64,000 nucleotides of DNA from Leucobacter aridicollis (GTDB taxonomy: Bacteria; Actinomycetota; Actinomycetes; Actinomycetales; Microbacteriaceae). Made by a program: the position numbers and the translations under genes. Under the pieces are notes generated by a model. That model had not been told where the DNA came from. It did not search any database and was given only the letters and a program-made list of their open reading frames with translations. The DNA lies in the NCBI RefSeq assembly GCF_013409595.1, contig NZ_JACCBD010000001.1:558001-622000 (forward strand), in the 5' to 3' direction. Each line of letters starts with the position of its first letter. Positions within the stretch are counted from its first letter, which is position 1. Shown piece by piece: positions 53,163 through 62,163 of this stretch.

Positions 53163-55220
53163 CTATCTGTCGATCCTGCGGCTGGAGAGGATCACCGCAG
53201 CGACGCTCGCCGCGACGAGCAGGGCGACGCCGAGGAGGATCCACGGGCTCGTCATCACCCGCCCTGGCGCAAGCGGGCCGACGCTCTCGGCGAGCTCGAT
53301 GGTGCCATCGCGAAGCTCCTGCGTGCCCGCGGCGAGGGTCCGGGAGCCGGCGGCGGCGAGCTGCGCGCCGTCGTCGAGGAGTCCGGATCCTGCGCGGAGC
53401 TCGGTGAGCCCGTCGTCGAGGGTGCGCGATCCCGTGTGGAGATCCCGCGCGCCGTCTCTGAGCTCCCCGGCACCGTCCTCGATCTCTTCGAGCCCGTCGT
53501 CGAGTTCGACGGCGCCGTCACGCAGTTCTTGTGAGCCGTCGACGAGGCGGTCTGCGCCGTCGTGGAGTTGGCGGGCGCCGTCGCTGAGTTCGGCGCTGCC
53601 AGCCGCGAGCGCGCCGGCCCCGGCGGAGGCCTCGCCCGCCCCGGCCGCGAGGCGGCGGGCGCCGTCGTCGAGCTGGCGTGATCCGGCCCGCAGCTCGCTC
53701 GTGCCGGCCTTCACCTGGCGCATCCCGGCGTTCGCCTCCTGGGTGCCGTCGGCGAGTTCGAGGTACTCGCCGAGCAGCTCCCGCATGCCCGCCTGGAGCT
53801 CCGGGGCTCCGGCCGCGAGCAGCGGTGCGTTGTCGATGAGCTCGTGCGCGCCGTCGCTGAGCAGCACCATGCTCTCGGGCAGCGGGGCGACGCCGGCCGC
53901 GAGCTCCGCGATCCCCGCATCGAACAGGCCGAGCCCGGCCCGGAGCTCGCCGACGCCGTCGGTCAGCTGCCCGACGCCTGTGTCGAGCGGCTGCACGATG
54001 TATGGCTCGATGAGGCCGAGCACCGAGACGGCGTTGGTGAGCTGCGGCCAGAGGTCCGCCGGCGCTGCGCCGGCGAGCGCGCCGTTCACGCCCTCGAGCC
54101 GCTCGAGCGCCTCGGCCTGCCCGGCCTGAGCGGCCGCCGCGGCACCACCCGTCGCGGCGGCCGCGGTCTGGAGCCGTGCGAGCACCTCTGCGCCGAGCGG
54201 CGCGTCTGGGTCGATGCCCGCGAGTAGTTCGCTGAGCTGGGCGGCGCTCCCTGCGACCTCCTGGACCTGCCAGGCGGCGTCGGCCGCGGCACCAACCGCG
54301 CCGGCAGCGGTATCGCGGAGCCCGGCGACGGAGCCCTGCGCGGACTCCGCGGAGGCGAGCGCTTGCGCGGTGAGCTGCCGCGCGCCGGTGACTGCCGCAG
54401 GCAGCTGCGCGACGCCATCGGCGAGGGCGTCTCCGCCGGCGACGAGCTCGCCGATCCCCGCCTGCAGTTCGTCGACGCCCTCGGTGAGGTCGCCCACGCC
54501 GTCCGCGAGGAGCAGCACTCCGCCGGAGAGGGCGACGACGCCTGGGAGATACTCGGCGAGTCCCGCAGCCATCGCCGTCGCGCCCGCGTCGAGGAGCCGC
54601 ACGCGCGGCTTGCGGTTTTGCACGCGGTCGTTGATTTCCTTGATGCCTGCCGATAGCCTCGCGGCACCGCGGTCGAGTTCCCCGGTGCCAGAGACGGCCT
54701 GCCCGGTTCCCGCGGTGAGCTCGCCGGTGCCAGCGCTGAGCTCCCGGGTGCCGCCAGCGAGCGCCCCCGCCCCCGCCTGCAGCTCGCCCGTTCCGGCCTC
54801 GAGCGTGACGACGCCGTCGTGCAGCTCGGAGGTGCCGGCCGCGGCGCGCTCGGCGCCGTCCGCGAGTTCCTCGCTGCCGGCCTTCGCCGTCTGCGCGCCG
54901 GTGAGCAGCCGCACCGTGCCGAGCGAGAGCTCGTCGGCGCCTGCGCGCAGCCGCGTGCCGCCGTTCGACAGCAGCACGGCGCTCTCGACGAGCTCCTCCG
55001 TGCCGTCGGCGAGGTCAGTCAGGCCGCCCGTGAGTTCGTTCGCGCCCGCGTCGAGCTCGTCGGCGCCGGCGTCGAGGCGGGTCGCGCCGTCGTTGATGCG
55101 CGCGCTGGCCGTCAACGAGAACGCTGAGACGCCGACGAGCGCGAGTCCGAGCAGGCCAGCGAGTATCGGGATCGCCGGGAGGCGCGTCCGGCGCCGGCCC
55201 GGCGTGGAATCGGTTGACAT
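53163..55220 (-). CDS. Large membrane-anchored protein of LxxG-type short repeats (YhgE/Pip-related)
   Basis: 685 residues. One N-terminal membrane segment (about 15-38) and one near the C-terminus (about 655-678) flank an extracytoplasmic region made almost wholly of seven-residue repeats of the form L-x-x-G-x-x-E/A (LDAGADE, LADGTEE, LRAGADE and so on). A region from about 300 to 460 breaks the repeat with Ala-rich helix. YhgE/Pip proteins have similar X-X-X-L/G repeats. ATG 55220 follows GGGACGGAGCAGC. Function unknown; a long stalk or channel at the cell surface is possible. Confidence 0.8.
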   Translation of the reverse strand: MSTDSTPGRRRTRLPAIPILAGLLGLALVGVSAFSLTASARINDGATRLDAGADELDAGANELTGGLTDLADGTEELVESAVLLSNGGTRLRAGADELSLGTVRLLTGAQTAKAGSEELADGAERAAAGTSELHDGVVTLEAGTGELQAGAGALAGGTRELSAGTGELTAGTGQAVSGTGELDRGAARLSAGIKEINDRVQNRKPRVRLLDAGATAMAAGLAEYLPGVVALSGGVLLLADGVGDLTEGVDELQAGIGELVAGGDALADGVAQLPAAVTGARQLTAQALASAESAQGSVAGLRDTAAGAVGAAADAAWQVQEVAGSAAQLSELLAGIDPDAPLGAEVLARLQTAAAATGGAAAAAQAGQAEALERLEGVNGALAGAAPADLWPQLTNAVSVLGLIEPYIVQPLDTGVGQLTDGVGELRAGLGLFDAGIAELAAGVAPLPESMVLLSDGAHELIDNAPLLAAGAPELQAGMRELLGEYLELADGTQEANAGMRQVKAGTSELRAGSRQLDDGARRLAAGAGEASAGAGALAAGSAELSDGARQLHDGADRLVDGSQELRDGAVELDDGLEEIEDGAGELRDGARDLHTGSRTLDDGLTELRAGSGLLDDGAQLAAAGSRTLAAGTQELRDGTIELAESVGPLAPGRVMTSPWILLGVALLVAASVAAVILSSRRIDR

Positions 55221-55460
55221 GAACTGCTGCTCCGTCCCCTCCCGGAAGCGGTCACCGTTGACCCGGGAGCTCGTAGCAGGGAGCCTAGCCACGGTGCGGG
55301 CCGCCCCGGCCCGGCGGCGGCAGATTCGTCGAAATGTGCGACGCGAAATCAGATTGCCGCGGCGCGATGCGCGTGAAGCTACAGCCGCTGGGGGAGCGGG
55401 GTAGGCGTTGGACGGCTCTTGGCCCTGGGGTCGTGCGTGGGCGTGTGTCATCCTTGACGG
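55221..55460. other. Spacer between the repeat protein and arfB
   Basis: No gene is supported here. It must contain divergent promoters; GTTGACCCGGGAGC near 55256 could be part of one but no pair of boxes is clear. Confidence 0.4.
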
Positions 55461-55883
55461 GTGGATATCAGGGTCACGCACAAGCTGACCATCCCAGCCG
55501 CGGAGCTCGGATGGCGGTTCTCGCGATCCTCCGGGCCAGGCGGGCAGCACGTGAACACGTCAGACAGCAGGGTTGAACTCGTCTGGGACGTCGCCGCGTC
55601 GAAAGCCCTCACCGACGAACAGCGCGCGCGACTGCTCGCGAAACTCGGGCATCGGCTCGTCTCGGGCGTGATCACCGTCGCGTCGTCTGAGCAGCGCTCC
55701 CAGCTGCGCAACCGTGAGACCGCGCGCGAGAAGCTCGGCGAACTCGTCGCCGCAGCCCTCGCCCCCGACGGCCCCAAGCGCCGCGCGACGAAGCCGACCC
55801 GCGGTTCGCGCGAGCGGCGCCTCCAGACGAAGGGCAAGCGCTCAGAGGTGAAGCGGAACCGGCAGCGGCCCGCCGTAGACTAG
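55461..55883 (+). CDS. arfB: Peptidyl-tRNA hydrolase ArfB (YaeJ), ribosome rescue factor
   Basis: 140 residues. Releases the nascent chain from stalled ribosomes. The GGQ motif is in SRSSGPGGQHVNTSDSRVEL, residues 22-41, and the basic tail (KRRATKPTRGSRERRLQTKGKRSEVKRNRQR) enters the empty mRNA channel. GTG 55461 gives the usual N-terminus. Single gene. Confidence 0.93.
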   Translation: MDIRVTHKLTIPAAELGWRFSRSSGPGGQHVNTSDSRVELVWDVAASKALTDEQRARLLAKLGHRLVSGVITVASSEQRSQLRNRETAREKLGELVAAALAPDGPKRRATKPTRGSRERRLQTKGKRSEVKRNRQRPAVD

Positions 55884-56117
55884 GGAACGGCAGTCGGGCC
55901 CGTGCGTCAGGCGTGCACGTTGGCGGCGTCGCCTGGTGCCGCCCCGCGTTGACTCGCGCTGCCGGTGCACTCGCGTTGGCGGTGGTGTCGCGTCGTGCCC
56001 CGCCGCGCGCAAGCACACCATCTTCGCCAGAACACATCTAAATTGCCCTGAAATTGATGTGCCTTCGAGAAAACGATGTGGTGAGGACGTGGCGCGGCCC
56101 GACAGGTTCTGAGGGGG
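55884..56117. other. Spacer between arfB and the SUKH gene
   Basis: I see no gene. The middle is GC-rich and the right third (from about 56010) is AT-rich against its surroundings. No terminator is clear. Confidence 0.4.
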
Positions 56118-56585
56118 TCAGTCGTGGACGTTGGCGTCGATCCAGGCCGCAAAGCTCGGCGCGAGCTCGACGACCTCGAACCCGCTGTTGTGATCGACGA
56201 GGCGGACGGGGCCGGTACTCGAGATCCAGATCGGGTTGCCCGCACCGTCGTCGGCGAGCACGAGCCCGTCGATGACGCCGTCGCCGAACTCGGCGCGGGC
56301 CGCACTCGTGAGTTCGACGACAGTCTCGTTGCCGAGAATGGACGCGTTGCCCCAGCCGTGCACGGGAACGCCGACGAAGCAACCGCCCCAGCGGCTCAGG
56401 AACTCGACGTAGCCCGCGTCGGCGGGGGCGCCGATCTCCGCGAGGCGCGCTCGGACCTCGGCGGCGGGGACGGGTTCGCCCGCACCGTACCTCGCGACGG
56501 CGCGCTCGATGCGCGGGATGAGGTCGGCGGGCAGGCCGTCCGCGGGGCGCGGGTGCTCTGAGCCGGGTGTGGCGGACTGCGTCAC
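56118..56585 (-). CDS. SMI1/KNR4 (SUKH) family protein
   Basis: 155 residues. SUKH pattern: YVEFLSRWGGCFVGVPVHGW, LVLADDGAGNPIWISSTGPVRLVDHNSG, ending in LAPSFAAWIDA. SUKH proteins often neutralise contact-dependent toxins, but others have housekeeping roles. No toxin gene is next to it. GTG 56585 lies 17 bases after the DUF2200 stop; the two are one operon. Confidence 0.78.
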   Translation of the reverse strand: MTQSATPGSEHPRPADGLPADLIPRIERAVARYGAGEPVPAAEVRARLAEIGAPADAGYVEFLSRWGGCFVGVPVHGWGNASILGNETVVELTSAARAEFGDGVIDGLVLADDGAGNPIWISSTGPVRLVDHNSGFEVVELAPSFAAWIDANVHD

Positions 56586-56601
56586 GTGGCGCGGCCCCGG
56601 G

Positions 56602-56973
56602 TTATGCCGGGGTGGGCAGGGTGCGGAGGATCTTCTCCATCGCCTTGCCCTTCGCGAGCTCGTCGATGAGCTTGTCGAGGTAGCGGATCTCGAGCATCAG
56701 CGGATCCTCAATCTCGGCGAGCTTCACGCCGCAGATCGTGCCCGTGATCTGCGAGCGGGCGATGTTCATCTTCGGGGCGTCGCGGAAGAACTCCTCGAGG
56801 TTCACGGGGTTGCCCGGCTCGATGAGCTCGTCGAGCTGCGCCTGCGAGTAGCCGGTGAGCCAGCAGATGATCTCATCGACCTCTGCCGTGGTGCGGCCCT
56901 TGCGCTCGGCCTTGTGCGTGTAGTTCGGGTAGAGATCCGAAAACGCGAGCTTGTAAATGCGGTGTCCAGCCAT
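56602..56973 (-). CDS. DUF2200 family protein
   Basis: 123 residues. The family is recognised from [39 protein letters not shown]. Widely conserved small cytosolic protein of unknown function. No membrane segment or known catalytic motif. Confidence 0.87.
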   Translation of the reverse strand: MAGHRIYKLAFSDLYPNYTHKAERKGRTTAEVDEIICWLTGYSQAQLDELIEPGNPVNLEEFFRDAPKMNIARSQITGTICGVKLAEIEDPLMLEIRYLDKLIDELAKGKAMEKILRTLPTPA

Positions 56974-57075
56974 GCGCTAAGGATACGTCGGTTTCGCTGA
57001 GATGTGGCCCTCCACCCGTGGGTGGTGGTTGGAGGTGAGCCCGTCCCGTAGCGTCGACGTGACGGAAGGAATCTC

Positions 57076-57453
57076 ATGCTGGGAACGGTCGTCGCGGCGG
57101 CAGCGGTCGCCGTGTTCGGGGTGATGCTCATCGAGTGGGCGCGGGCGTGCAGGCGCGGCGAGTTCAGGCGGAGCTGGGTCGTCGGGTATCGCACCCCGCT
57201 TACGCTTCGAGATGACCGTGCGTGGGCCGCCGCACACCGGGCTGCGGCACCATTCGTCCTGCTCGCGGGCATCGGGACGCTCGCGAGCGGGGCCGCCGCA
57301 GCCGCACTCGCTGCAGTGCGGGTGGGGGAGGTCGTCCCGCTGCTTCTCGGGGGCGCGATCGTGTGGTCGCTCGCCTGGGTCGTGATTGGGGGCTTCCCTG
57401 CCGTCCGAGCCTCGCGCGCAGCGGTAACGGAGGGTGACTGGGTGCCAGAGTGA
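57076..57453 (+). CDS. SdpI-like small membrane protein
   Basis: 125 residues with three hydrophobic segments. The loop VVGYRTPLTLRDDRAWAAAHRAAAPF is the SdpI (immunity to SdpC toxin) family motif. In most bacteria these proteins are not tied to a toxin and their role is unknown. ATG follows GGAAGGA. Confidence 0.8.
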   Translation: MLGTVVAAAAVAVFGVMLIEWARACRRGEFRRSWVVGYRTPLTLRDDRAWAAAHRAAAPFVLLAGIGTLASGAAAAALAAVRVGEVVPLLLGGAIVWSLAWVVIGGFPAVRASRAAVTEGDWVPE

Positions 57454-57612
57454 CCCGCGTCCGATCCGAGCGCCCGAGCCAGAGCATGAACGGGGCTGGC
57501 GCGAGCGCCGCCCAACCTCGGCTGTTCCCTGGCCGCGAACCGGGCGCGCCCGCCGGGACACGGGAGCGTATGCTGGACGGAGTCCATCTAAGTCGAGCGC
57601 GAGGAGTCCCGG

Positions 57613-59226
57613 GTGCCGATCACGCAGTCGATACTTGAGGTCGCGAGCCAGCATCCCGAGCAAGTCGCGATCGCCGGGGACGACGGCCGGCTCAGCTACG
57701 CCGAACTCGTCGAGGATTCGCGCCGCGTGTTCGCCGTTGTCGACGCCCTGCACCGTGCACAGGACGACCCGCCCGTACCCGCGCCAGAGACGCAGGGCAT
57801 CCCGATCACCGCGGTGAGCGTCGAGTCGGCGTTCCACACGTCGCGCATCGTCGCTGGCCTCGCCGGCTACCGGGCAGTCTCGGCCACGATCGACCCGCGC
57901 TGGCCGCTCGAGCACCGCGTGAACGTGATCCGCGCGACCGGCATCGGGCTCGTGATCAGCGACGCCGATGATCTCGCGCCCGCGCTCCGGGAGCGGGGCT
58001 GGGGCGGCACGATCATCTCGCTTCCCGAGTTTCGTGCGGCGGAGCGGGGCGTTCAGGATCCTGATCGCGGGGCCACCCCCGGCGGCACCCCGCTCGCGGC
58101 CGCGCCGACCGTGCGCGACGGCGGCGAGCCGTTCCTGCTGCTCTTCTCGTCGGGCACGACGAGCGCACCGAAGGGGTTCCTCAAGACGCGCGACCAGTAC
58201 CGGGCGAACGTCGCGGTGTCGAGCGCGTACCTCGAACCGCTGCCCGGCGTGCACACGCTCGCGCCCGGCCCGGTGTCGTACAGCCTCACCCTCTACGCAC
58301 TCATCGAGTGCCTCGCGACCGGGGGAGCCGCGCACATGGCCGACGCGTTCGACGCGGTCGCGATGGCGAGGCGCGTGCACGAGGAGCGGATCACGCGCGT
58401 CGTCGCCGTGCCCGCGCTCGTGCAGTCGCTCAGCGACGCCGCCCGCCGCGACCCGGAGCGGTTTGCCTCGCTCGAGCTCGTCGTGACCGGGGGAGCGAAC
58501 CTGTCGGCGTCGCTGCGCGAGGGGCTCGGCGCCGTGCTGCCGGGGGTGCGGCTCATCAGCTACTACGGGGCCGCCGAGATCGGGTTCATCGGCGACAGTC
58601 GGGGCGGCGACGGCACCCTCATCGAGGTGTACGAAGGGATCGGGTTCGAGATCCGCTCGGAAACGGGCGAGCGGGTGCCCGACGGCGAGTTCGGCACGCT
58701 CTGGATCGACGCGGCCGCCTGCTCCGATGGCTACCTCGCGGGCACCACCGACGCCGTGCTGCGCGGAGCCGACGGTTGGGCGACCGTGCACGACCAGGGG
58801 CGCATCGTTGACGGGAGGCTGCAGCTCGCCGGCCGCGCCGGCGACATCGTCGTGACGGGCGGGCATAAGGTCGCGCTTCCCGAGGTCGAGCGGGCGTTCG
58901 AGGGCATGCCGGGGCTCGGCGCGGTCTGCGCGGTCGCGCTGCCGCACCCGCGCCTCGGGAGCGTCGTCGGGCTCGTCGTTGAAGGGGTGGCCGAGGGCGG
59001 TGCCGTGGGCGGCGCTGGCGTTGCTGTGGGCCGTGCTGGCGGTGCTGATCCCGTCCCCGTTCCCGGGAAGGATGCGCTGCGCGCGTGGGGCGGCGAGCGG
59101 CTCGCCCCGCAGTTCGTGCCGCGCCAGTGGTACCGCGTTGACGCGCTGCCGCGGACGGTCGGCGGGAAGATCCGTCGGGCCGAGACCGTTGCACTCATCG
59201 AAGCGGGCGAAGGGGAGCGACTATGA
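57613..59226 (+). CDS. AMP-forming acyl-activating enzyme (acyl-CoA/ACP ligase)
   Basis: 537 residues. Adenylates a carboxylic acid and transfers it to a thiol. P-loop-like SSGTTSAPKG at 179-188, YYGAAE near 318, DQGRIVDGRLQLAGRAGDIVVTGG near 395-416, and catalytic Lys519 in VGGKIRRAE. Residues 457-480 are a Gly/Ala/Val-rich insertion in the C-terminal lobe. GTG 57613 starts the gene. It overlaps the ketoacyl synthase start by 4 bases (ATGA), so products are made together. Confidence 0.88.
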   Translation: MPITQSILEVASQHPEQVAIAGDDGRLSYAELVEDSRRVFAVVDALHRAQDDPPVPAPETQGIPITAVSVESAFHTSRIVAGLAGYRAVSATIDPRWPLEHRVNVIRATGIGLVISDADDLAPALRERGWGGTIISLPEFRAAERGVQDPDRGATPGGTPLAAAPTVRDGGEPFLLLFSSGTTSAPKGFLKTRDQYRANVAVSSAYLEPLPGVHTLAPGPVSYSLTLYALIECLATGGAAHMADAFDAVAMARRVHEERITRVVAVPALVQSLSDAARRDPERFASLELVVTGGANLSASLREGLGAVLPGVRLISYYGAAEIGFIGDSRGGDGTLIEVYEGIGFEIRSETGERVPDGEFGTLWIDAAACSDGYLAGTTDAVLRGADGWATVHDQGRIVDGRLQLAGRAGDIVVTGGHKVALPEVERAFEGMPGLGAVCAVALPHPRLGSVVGLVVEGVAEGGAVGGAGVAVGRAGGADPVPVPGKDALRAWGGERLAPQFVPRQWYRVDALPRTVGGKIRRAETVALIEAGEGERL

Positions 59227-60527
59227 ACGGGCGACGCGTCGTCATCACGGGGCTCGGCGCCGTCACCCCGAGCGGCATCGGCGTGCCCGAGCTCTGGAAC
59301 GCGGTCGTCCACGGGCGGAGCGCGATCACGCAGCTCGAGGGCCCCGGGTTCGACGGCCTCGCCGTGCGGATCGGCGGGCAGGTACGCGGCTTCGACGTGT
59401 CGACCGTGCTCGACCGGAGCCTCGCGAAGCGGCTGAGCCCCGTGCAGCACTGGGCGATCGCGGCGGCCGATGAGGCGCTCGCGCAGGCCGGGGTTGATGC
59501 TGCGGCGACTGGCGGCGGCGCTGGTGCGGCGGCTGCGGCCGGCGGCGGCAGCGGGGCCGTCGGCGCGCTGCCGTGGGACGCGGAGCGGGTCGCCGTGATC
59601 GCGGCGACGGGATCCGGCCCCATTGACGCGATGCAGTCCGCGACGCGGGTGCTCGACGAGCGCGGCCCGCGCGCCGTGCCGCTCACCCTCTCGATCCACG
59701 GCGCCCCAGATTCGGCCGCGGCGCTCCTCAGCCAGCGGTACGGGATCCGCGGGCCAGCCCAGGGCGTCTCCGCGACGTGTGCGAGCGGCGCGGTCGGGCT
59801 GGGGGATGGGCTCAGGCGGATCCGTCACGGCTACGCCGACGCCGTGCTCGTCGTCGGCATGGAGGACTGCCTGAACGGCGTCAACCTCTCGTCGAACGCG
59901 AACATGCGCGCGCTCGCCGCAGGCTACGAGGGGGCGCCCGAGACTGCGTCGCGGCCGTTCGACCGCTCCCGCTCTGGGTTTGTGATGTCGCAGGGGGCTG
60001 CGGCGATCCTGATCGAATCGGAGGAGCACGCGCTCGCGCGCGGCGCCGACGTGCTCGCGGTGCTCGCCGGGTTCGGCTCCGCGAGCGACGCCCACCACCC
60101 GACCGCGCCGCACCCCGAGGGCCGCGGCGCCGCGCAGGCCGTGCGCGAGTGCCTCGCCGACGCGGGCGTCGGCCCCGAGGCCGTCGACCACATCAACGCG
60201 CACGGCACCGGCACCCCCGCGGGCGACGCCGCCGAGCTCCTCGCCCTCGAAGCGGCGCTCGGCGAGCACGCGCGCCGCACGCCGATCTCGGCGACGAAAT
60301 CGAGCACCGGGCACCTGCTCGGCGCGGGCGGCGTCGTCGAGGCGATCATCTCGGTGATGTCGCTGCGCCAACGGCTCTTGCCGCCGACACTCAACCTCGA
60401 CGACCCAGAGTTCGACGGCTGGGACTTCGTCGCGGGGAATGCCCGCTCGGCCGCGGTCTCGCGCGTGCTGTCGACCTCGTTCGGGTTCGGCGGGCACAAC
60501 GGGGCCGTGCTCATCGAGCGGCCGTAG
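59223..60527 (+). CDS. Beta-ketoacyl synthase, FabF (KAS II)-like
   Basis: 434 residues. Condenses an acyl thioester with a malonyl unit. Catalytic residues are complete: Cys186 in SATCASG, His327 in NAHGTGTP, Lys359 and His364 in ATKSSTGHLLGAGG. Residues 91-115 are a Gly/Ala-rich insertion (GGGAGAAAAAGGGSG) absent from housekeeping FabF. The normal fabF of this organism is expected near fabD-acpP-fabH, so this one is likely specialised. Confidence 0.9.
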   Translation: MNGRRVVITGLGAVTPSGIGVPELWNAVVHGRSAITQLEGPGFDGLAVRIGGQVRGFDVSTVLDRSLAKRLSPVQHWAIAAADEALAQAGVDAAATGGGAGAAAAAGGGSGAVGALPWDAERVAVIAATGSGPIDAMQSATRVLDERGPRAVPLTLSIHGAPDSAAALLSQRYGIRGPAQGVSATCASGAVGLGDGLRRIRHGYADAVLVVGMEDCLNGVNLSSNANMRALAAGYEGAPETASRPFDRSRSGFVMSQGAAAILIESEEHALARGADVLAVLAGFGSASDAHHPTAPHPEGRGAAQAVRECLADAGVGPEAVDHINAHGTGTPAGDAAELLALEAALGEHARRTPISATKSSTGHLLGAGGVVEAIISVMSLRQRLLPPTLNLDDPEFDGWDFVAGNARSAAVSRVLSTSFGFGGHNGAVLIERP

Positions 60528-60567
60528 CGCCTCACTGCTTACTTGAGAACCAACGATCGGAGAGAGA

Positions 60568-61770
60568 ATGAGCGACCGAGAGACGCGGCATCAGGAGCTT
60601 GCCGAGCGGTACCTGCCCGAGGAACTGCTCGAACGGTTCCGCGAGCGCGCCGCGGTGTACGACCGCGAGAACAGCTTCTTCCACGAAGACCTCGACGAGC
60701 TGCGAGAGCGCGGCTACCTGACGCTGTTCGTACCGACGGAGTTCGGCGGGCCAGGCCTCACCCTCAACGAAGTGTCGCGGCTACAGCAGCGGCTCGCGAC
60801 CGCGGCCCCCGGCACGGCGCTCGCGATCAACATGCACCTCATGTGCACGGGCGTCATCAGGGCGATGTTCGAGCGGGGAGACCGCTCGCTCGGATACGTG
60901 TTCGAGGAGGCGATGGCCGGCGAGATCTTCGCGTTCGGCATCAGCGAGCCCGCGAACGACTGGGTGCTGCAAGGCTCGAAGTCGAAGGCTGAGCCACAGG
61001 AAGACGGCGGCTACCTGCTCTCGGGCGTGAAGATCTTCACGTCGCTGTCGCCCGTGTGGACGCGGCTCATCGTGCACGGCCTCGACACCGCGACCGCGGG
61101 CACCGACGCCGAGACGCTCGTCTACGGGTTCCTCGAGCGCACTTCCGAGGAGGCCGCGGCGTGGGGCGGCAACGGCATCGCGGTGTCGGATCAGTGGGAC
61201 GTGCTCGGCATGCGCGCCTCGCACAGCCGCGCGACCATCCTCGACGGCGCGCGCATCAGGCCGGAGCGGGTCGCCCGGAAGATCCCGGCGGGCCGCCATC
61301 CCGACCTGCTCACGTTCGCGATCACCGCGAACTTCCAACTGCTCATCGGCTCCGTGTACGCGGGCGTCGCGCGCCGGGCGCTCGACCTTGCAGCAGCCGG
61401 AATGAAGAAGCGCCGCTCGGCGAAGGCCGGCACGTCACACGCAGAGGTACCGGAGGCGCGCGTGCGGCTCGCCGACGCCCACATGGAGTTCATGGCCGTG
61501 CCGGCGCAGCTCGACGCGTACACGCGCGACTTCGACGAGCTCGTCGACTACGGCTCCGAATGGCCGCTGCGGCTCGTCTCGGCCCGCCTGAACGCGTCTA
61601 CGGCTGCGCGCCGCAACGCCGAAACCGCGCTCATCTGCACCGGCGGCTCGGGCTTCGACAACGGCAGCGAGCTCAGCCGCGTCTACCGCGACGCGACCGC
61701 GGGCCTCTTCCATCCGCCGAGCGCGGACGCGGCGCGCCCGATGTACGCGGCGGCGCTGCTCGACGAGTAG
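60568..61770 (+). CDS. Acyl-CoA dehydrogenase family flavoenzyme
   Basis: 400 residues. Domain order is normal: helical N-domain to about 120, beta domain with FAFGISEPANDW (FAD side) and LSGVKIFTSLSPVWTRLIVHG, and helical C-domain with ICTGGSGFDNGSELSRVYRDATAG. The usual catalytic Glu is not evident by eye. Introduces or reduces a C=C bond on an acyl thioester. ATG 60568 follows GAGAGAG. Third gene of the ligase-KAS operon. Confidence 0.9.
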   Translation: MSDRETRHQELAERYLPEELLERFRERAAVYDRENSFFHEDLDELRERGYLTLFVPTEFGGPGLTLNEVSRLQQRLATAAPGTALAINMHLMCTGVIRAMFERGDRSLGYVFEEAMAGEIFAFGISEPANDWVLQGSKSKAEPQEDGGYLLSGVKIFTSLSPVWTRLIVHGLDTATAGTDAETLVYGFLERTSEEAAAWGGNGIAVSDQWDVLGMRASHSRATILDGARIRPERVARKIPAGRHPDLLTFAITANFQLLIGSVYAGVARRALDLAAAGMKKRRSAKAGTSHAEVPEARVRLADAHMEFMAVPAQLDAYTRDFDELVDYGSEWPLRLVSARLNASTAARRNAETALICTGGSGFDNGSELSRVYRDATAGLFHPPSADAARPMYAAALLDE

Positions 61771-61994
61771 GGGTTGGGGAGCGTGCTGGGCGGGGCCTCT
61801 TGGGGTTTAGGCTTCCGTTCCTGCCGCTCCTCACTGGCGGTCCTGCCTGCCGTCAGAGAGGCAGTTTCGCCTGGGGCAACTGTCGAATCTTCGGTAAACA
61901 CCCCGCCGCGTTTTTCGCCCCGCAAAAGTATGGATAAGATAGAGAGGTTGCTTCGGCAGCGAACCGGCCTCGACCGACTCGCTTGAAGAAACAA
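61771..61994. promoter_or_regulatory. Leader of the tRNA-Pro locus
   Basis: No gene. TAAGAT at 61935-61940 may be a -10 box; -35 is not obvious. An inverted repeat CTGCCT/AGGCAG near 61847-61865 may end the upstream operon. The candidate promoter is in front of the tRNA fragment, so it was probably the promoter of the original tRNA gene. Confidence 0.4.
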
Positions 61995-62063
61995 CGGGCT
62001 GTGGCGCAGCTTGGTAGCGCACCTGACTGGGGGTTAAGGGGTTCACCCCTCCCGGACGGCCCG
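61995..62063 (+). pseudogene. Truncated tRNA-Pro: intact 5' 40 bases, non-matching 3' half
   Basis: 61995-62034 are identical to the first 40 bases of the complete tRNA-Pro at 62086, through the GGG anticodon loop. After that the sequence departs: the anticodon stem has a mismatch and there is no normal T arm, although CGGCCCG at 62057-62063 could close the acceptor stem. It cannot fold as a standard tRNA. Likely an integration junction or a decayed duplicate. Confidence 0.75.
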
Positions 62064-62085
62064 AATAACTGAAAATTGAATGCCA

Positions 62086-62159
62086 CGGGCTGTGGCGCAG
62101 CTTGGTAGCGCACCTGACTGGGGGTCAGGGGGTCGCAGGTTCAAATCCTGTCAGCCCGA
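62086..62159 (+). tRNA. tRNA-Pro (anticodon GGG)
   Basis: A full 74-base cloverleaf: acceptor CGGGCTG pairs with CAGCCCG, D arm GCGC...GCGC, anticodon arm CCTGA-CTGGGGG-TCAGG, T arm GCAGG-TTCAAAT-CCTGT, and discriminator A at 62159. CCA is not encoded. It lies beside an integrase gene, a frequent target arrangement. Confidence 0.95.
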
Positions 62160-62163
62160 CAGA

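Noticed and set aside
53299..55404. Very long open frames on the plus strand opposite the LxxG repeat gene
   Set aside because: They mirror the codon pattern of a high-GC repeat gene; composition is Ser/Pro/Ala junk with no start signal or domain.
58731..60497. 588-codon open frame on the minus strand over the ligase and synthase genes
   Set aside because: Arg/Ala/Gly-rich shadow of two genes with complete catalytic motifs on the plus strand.
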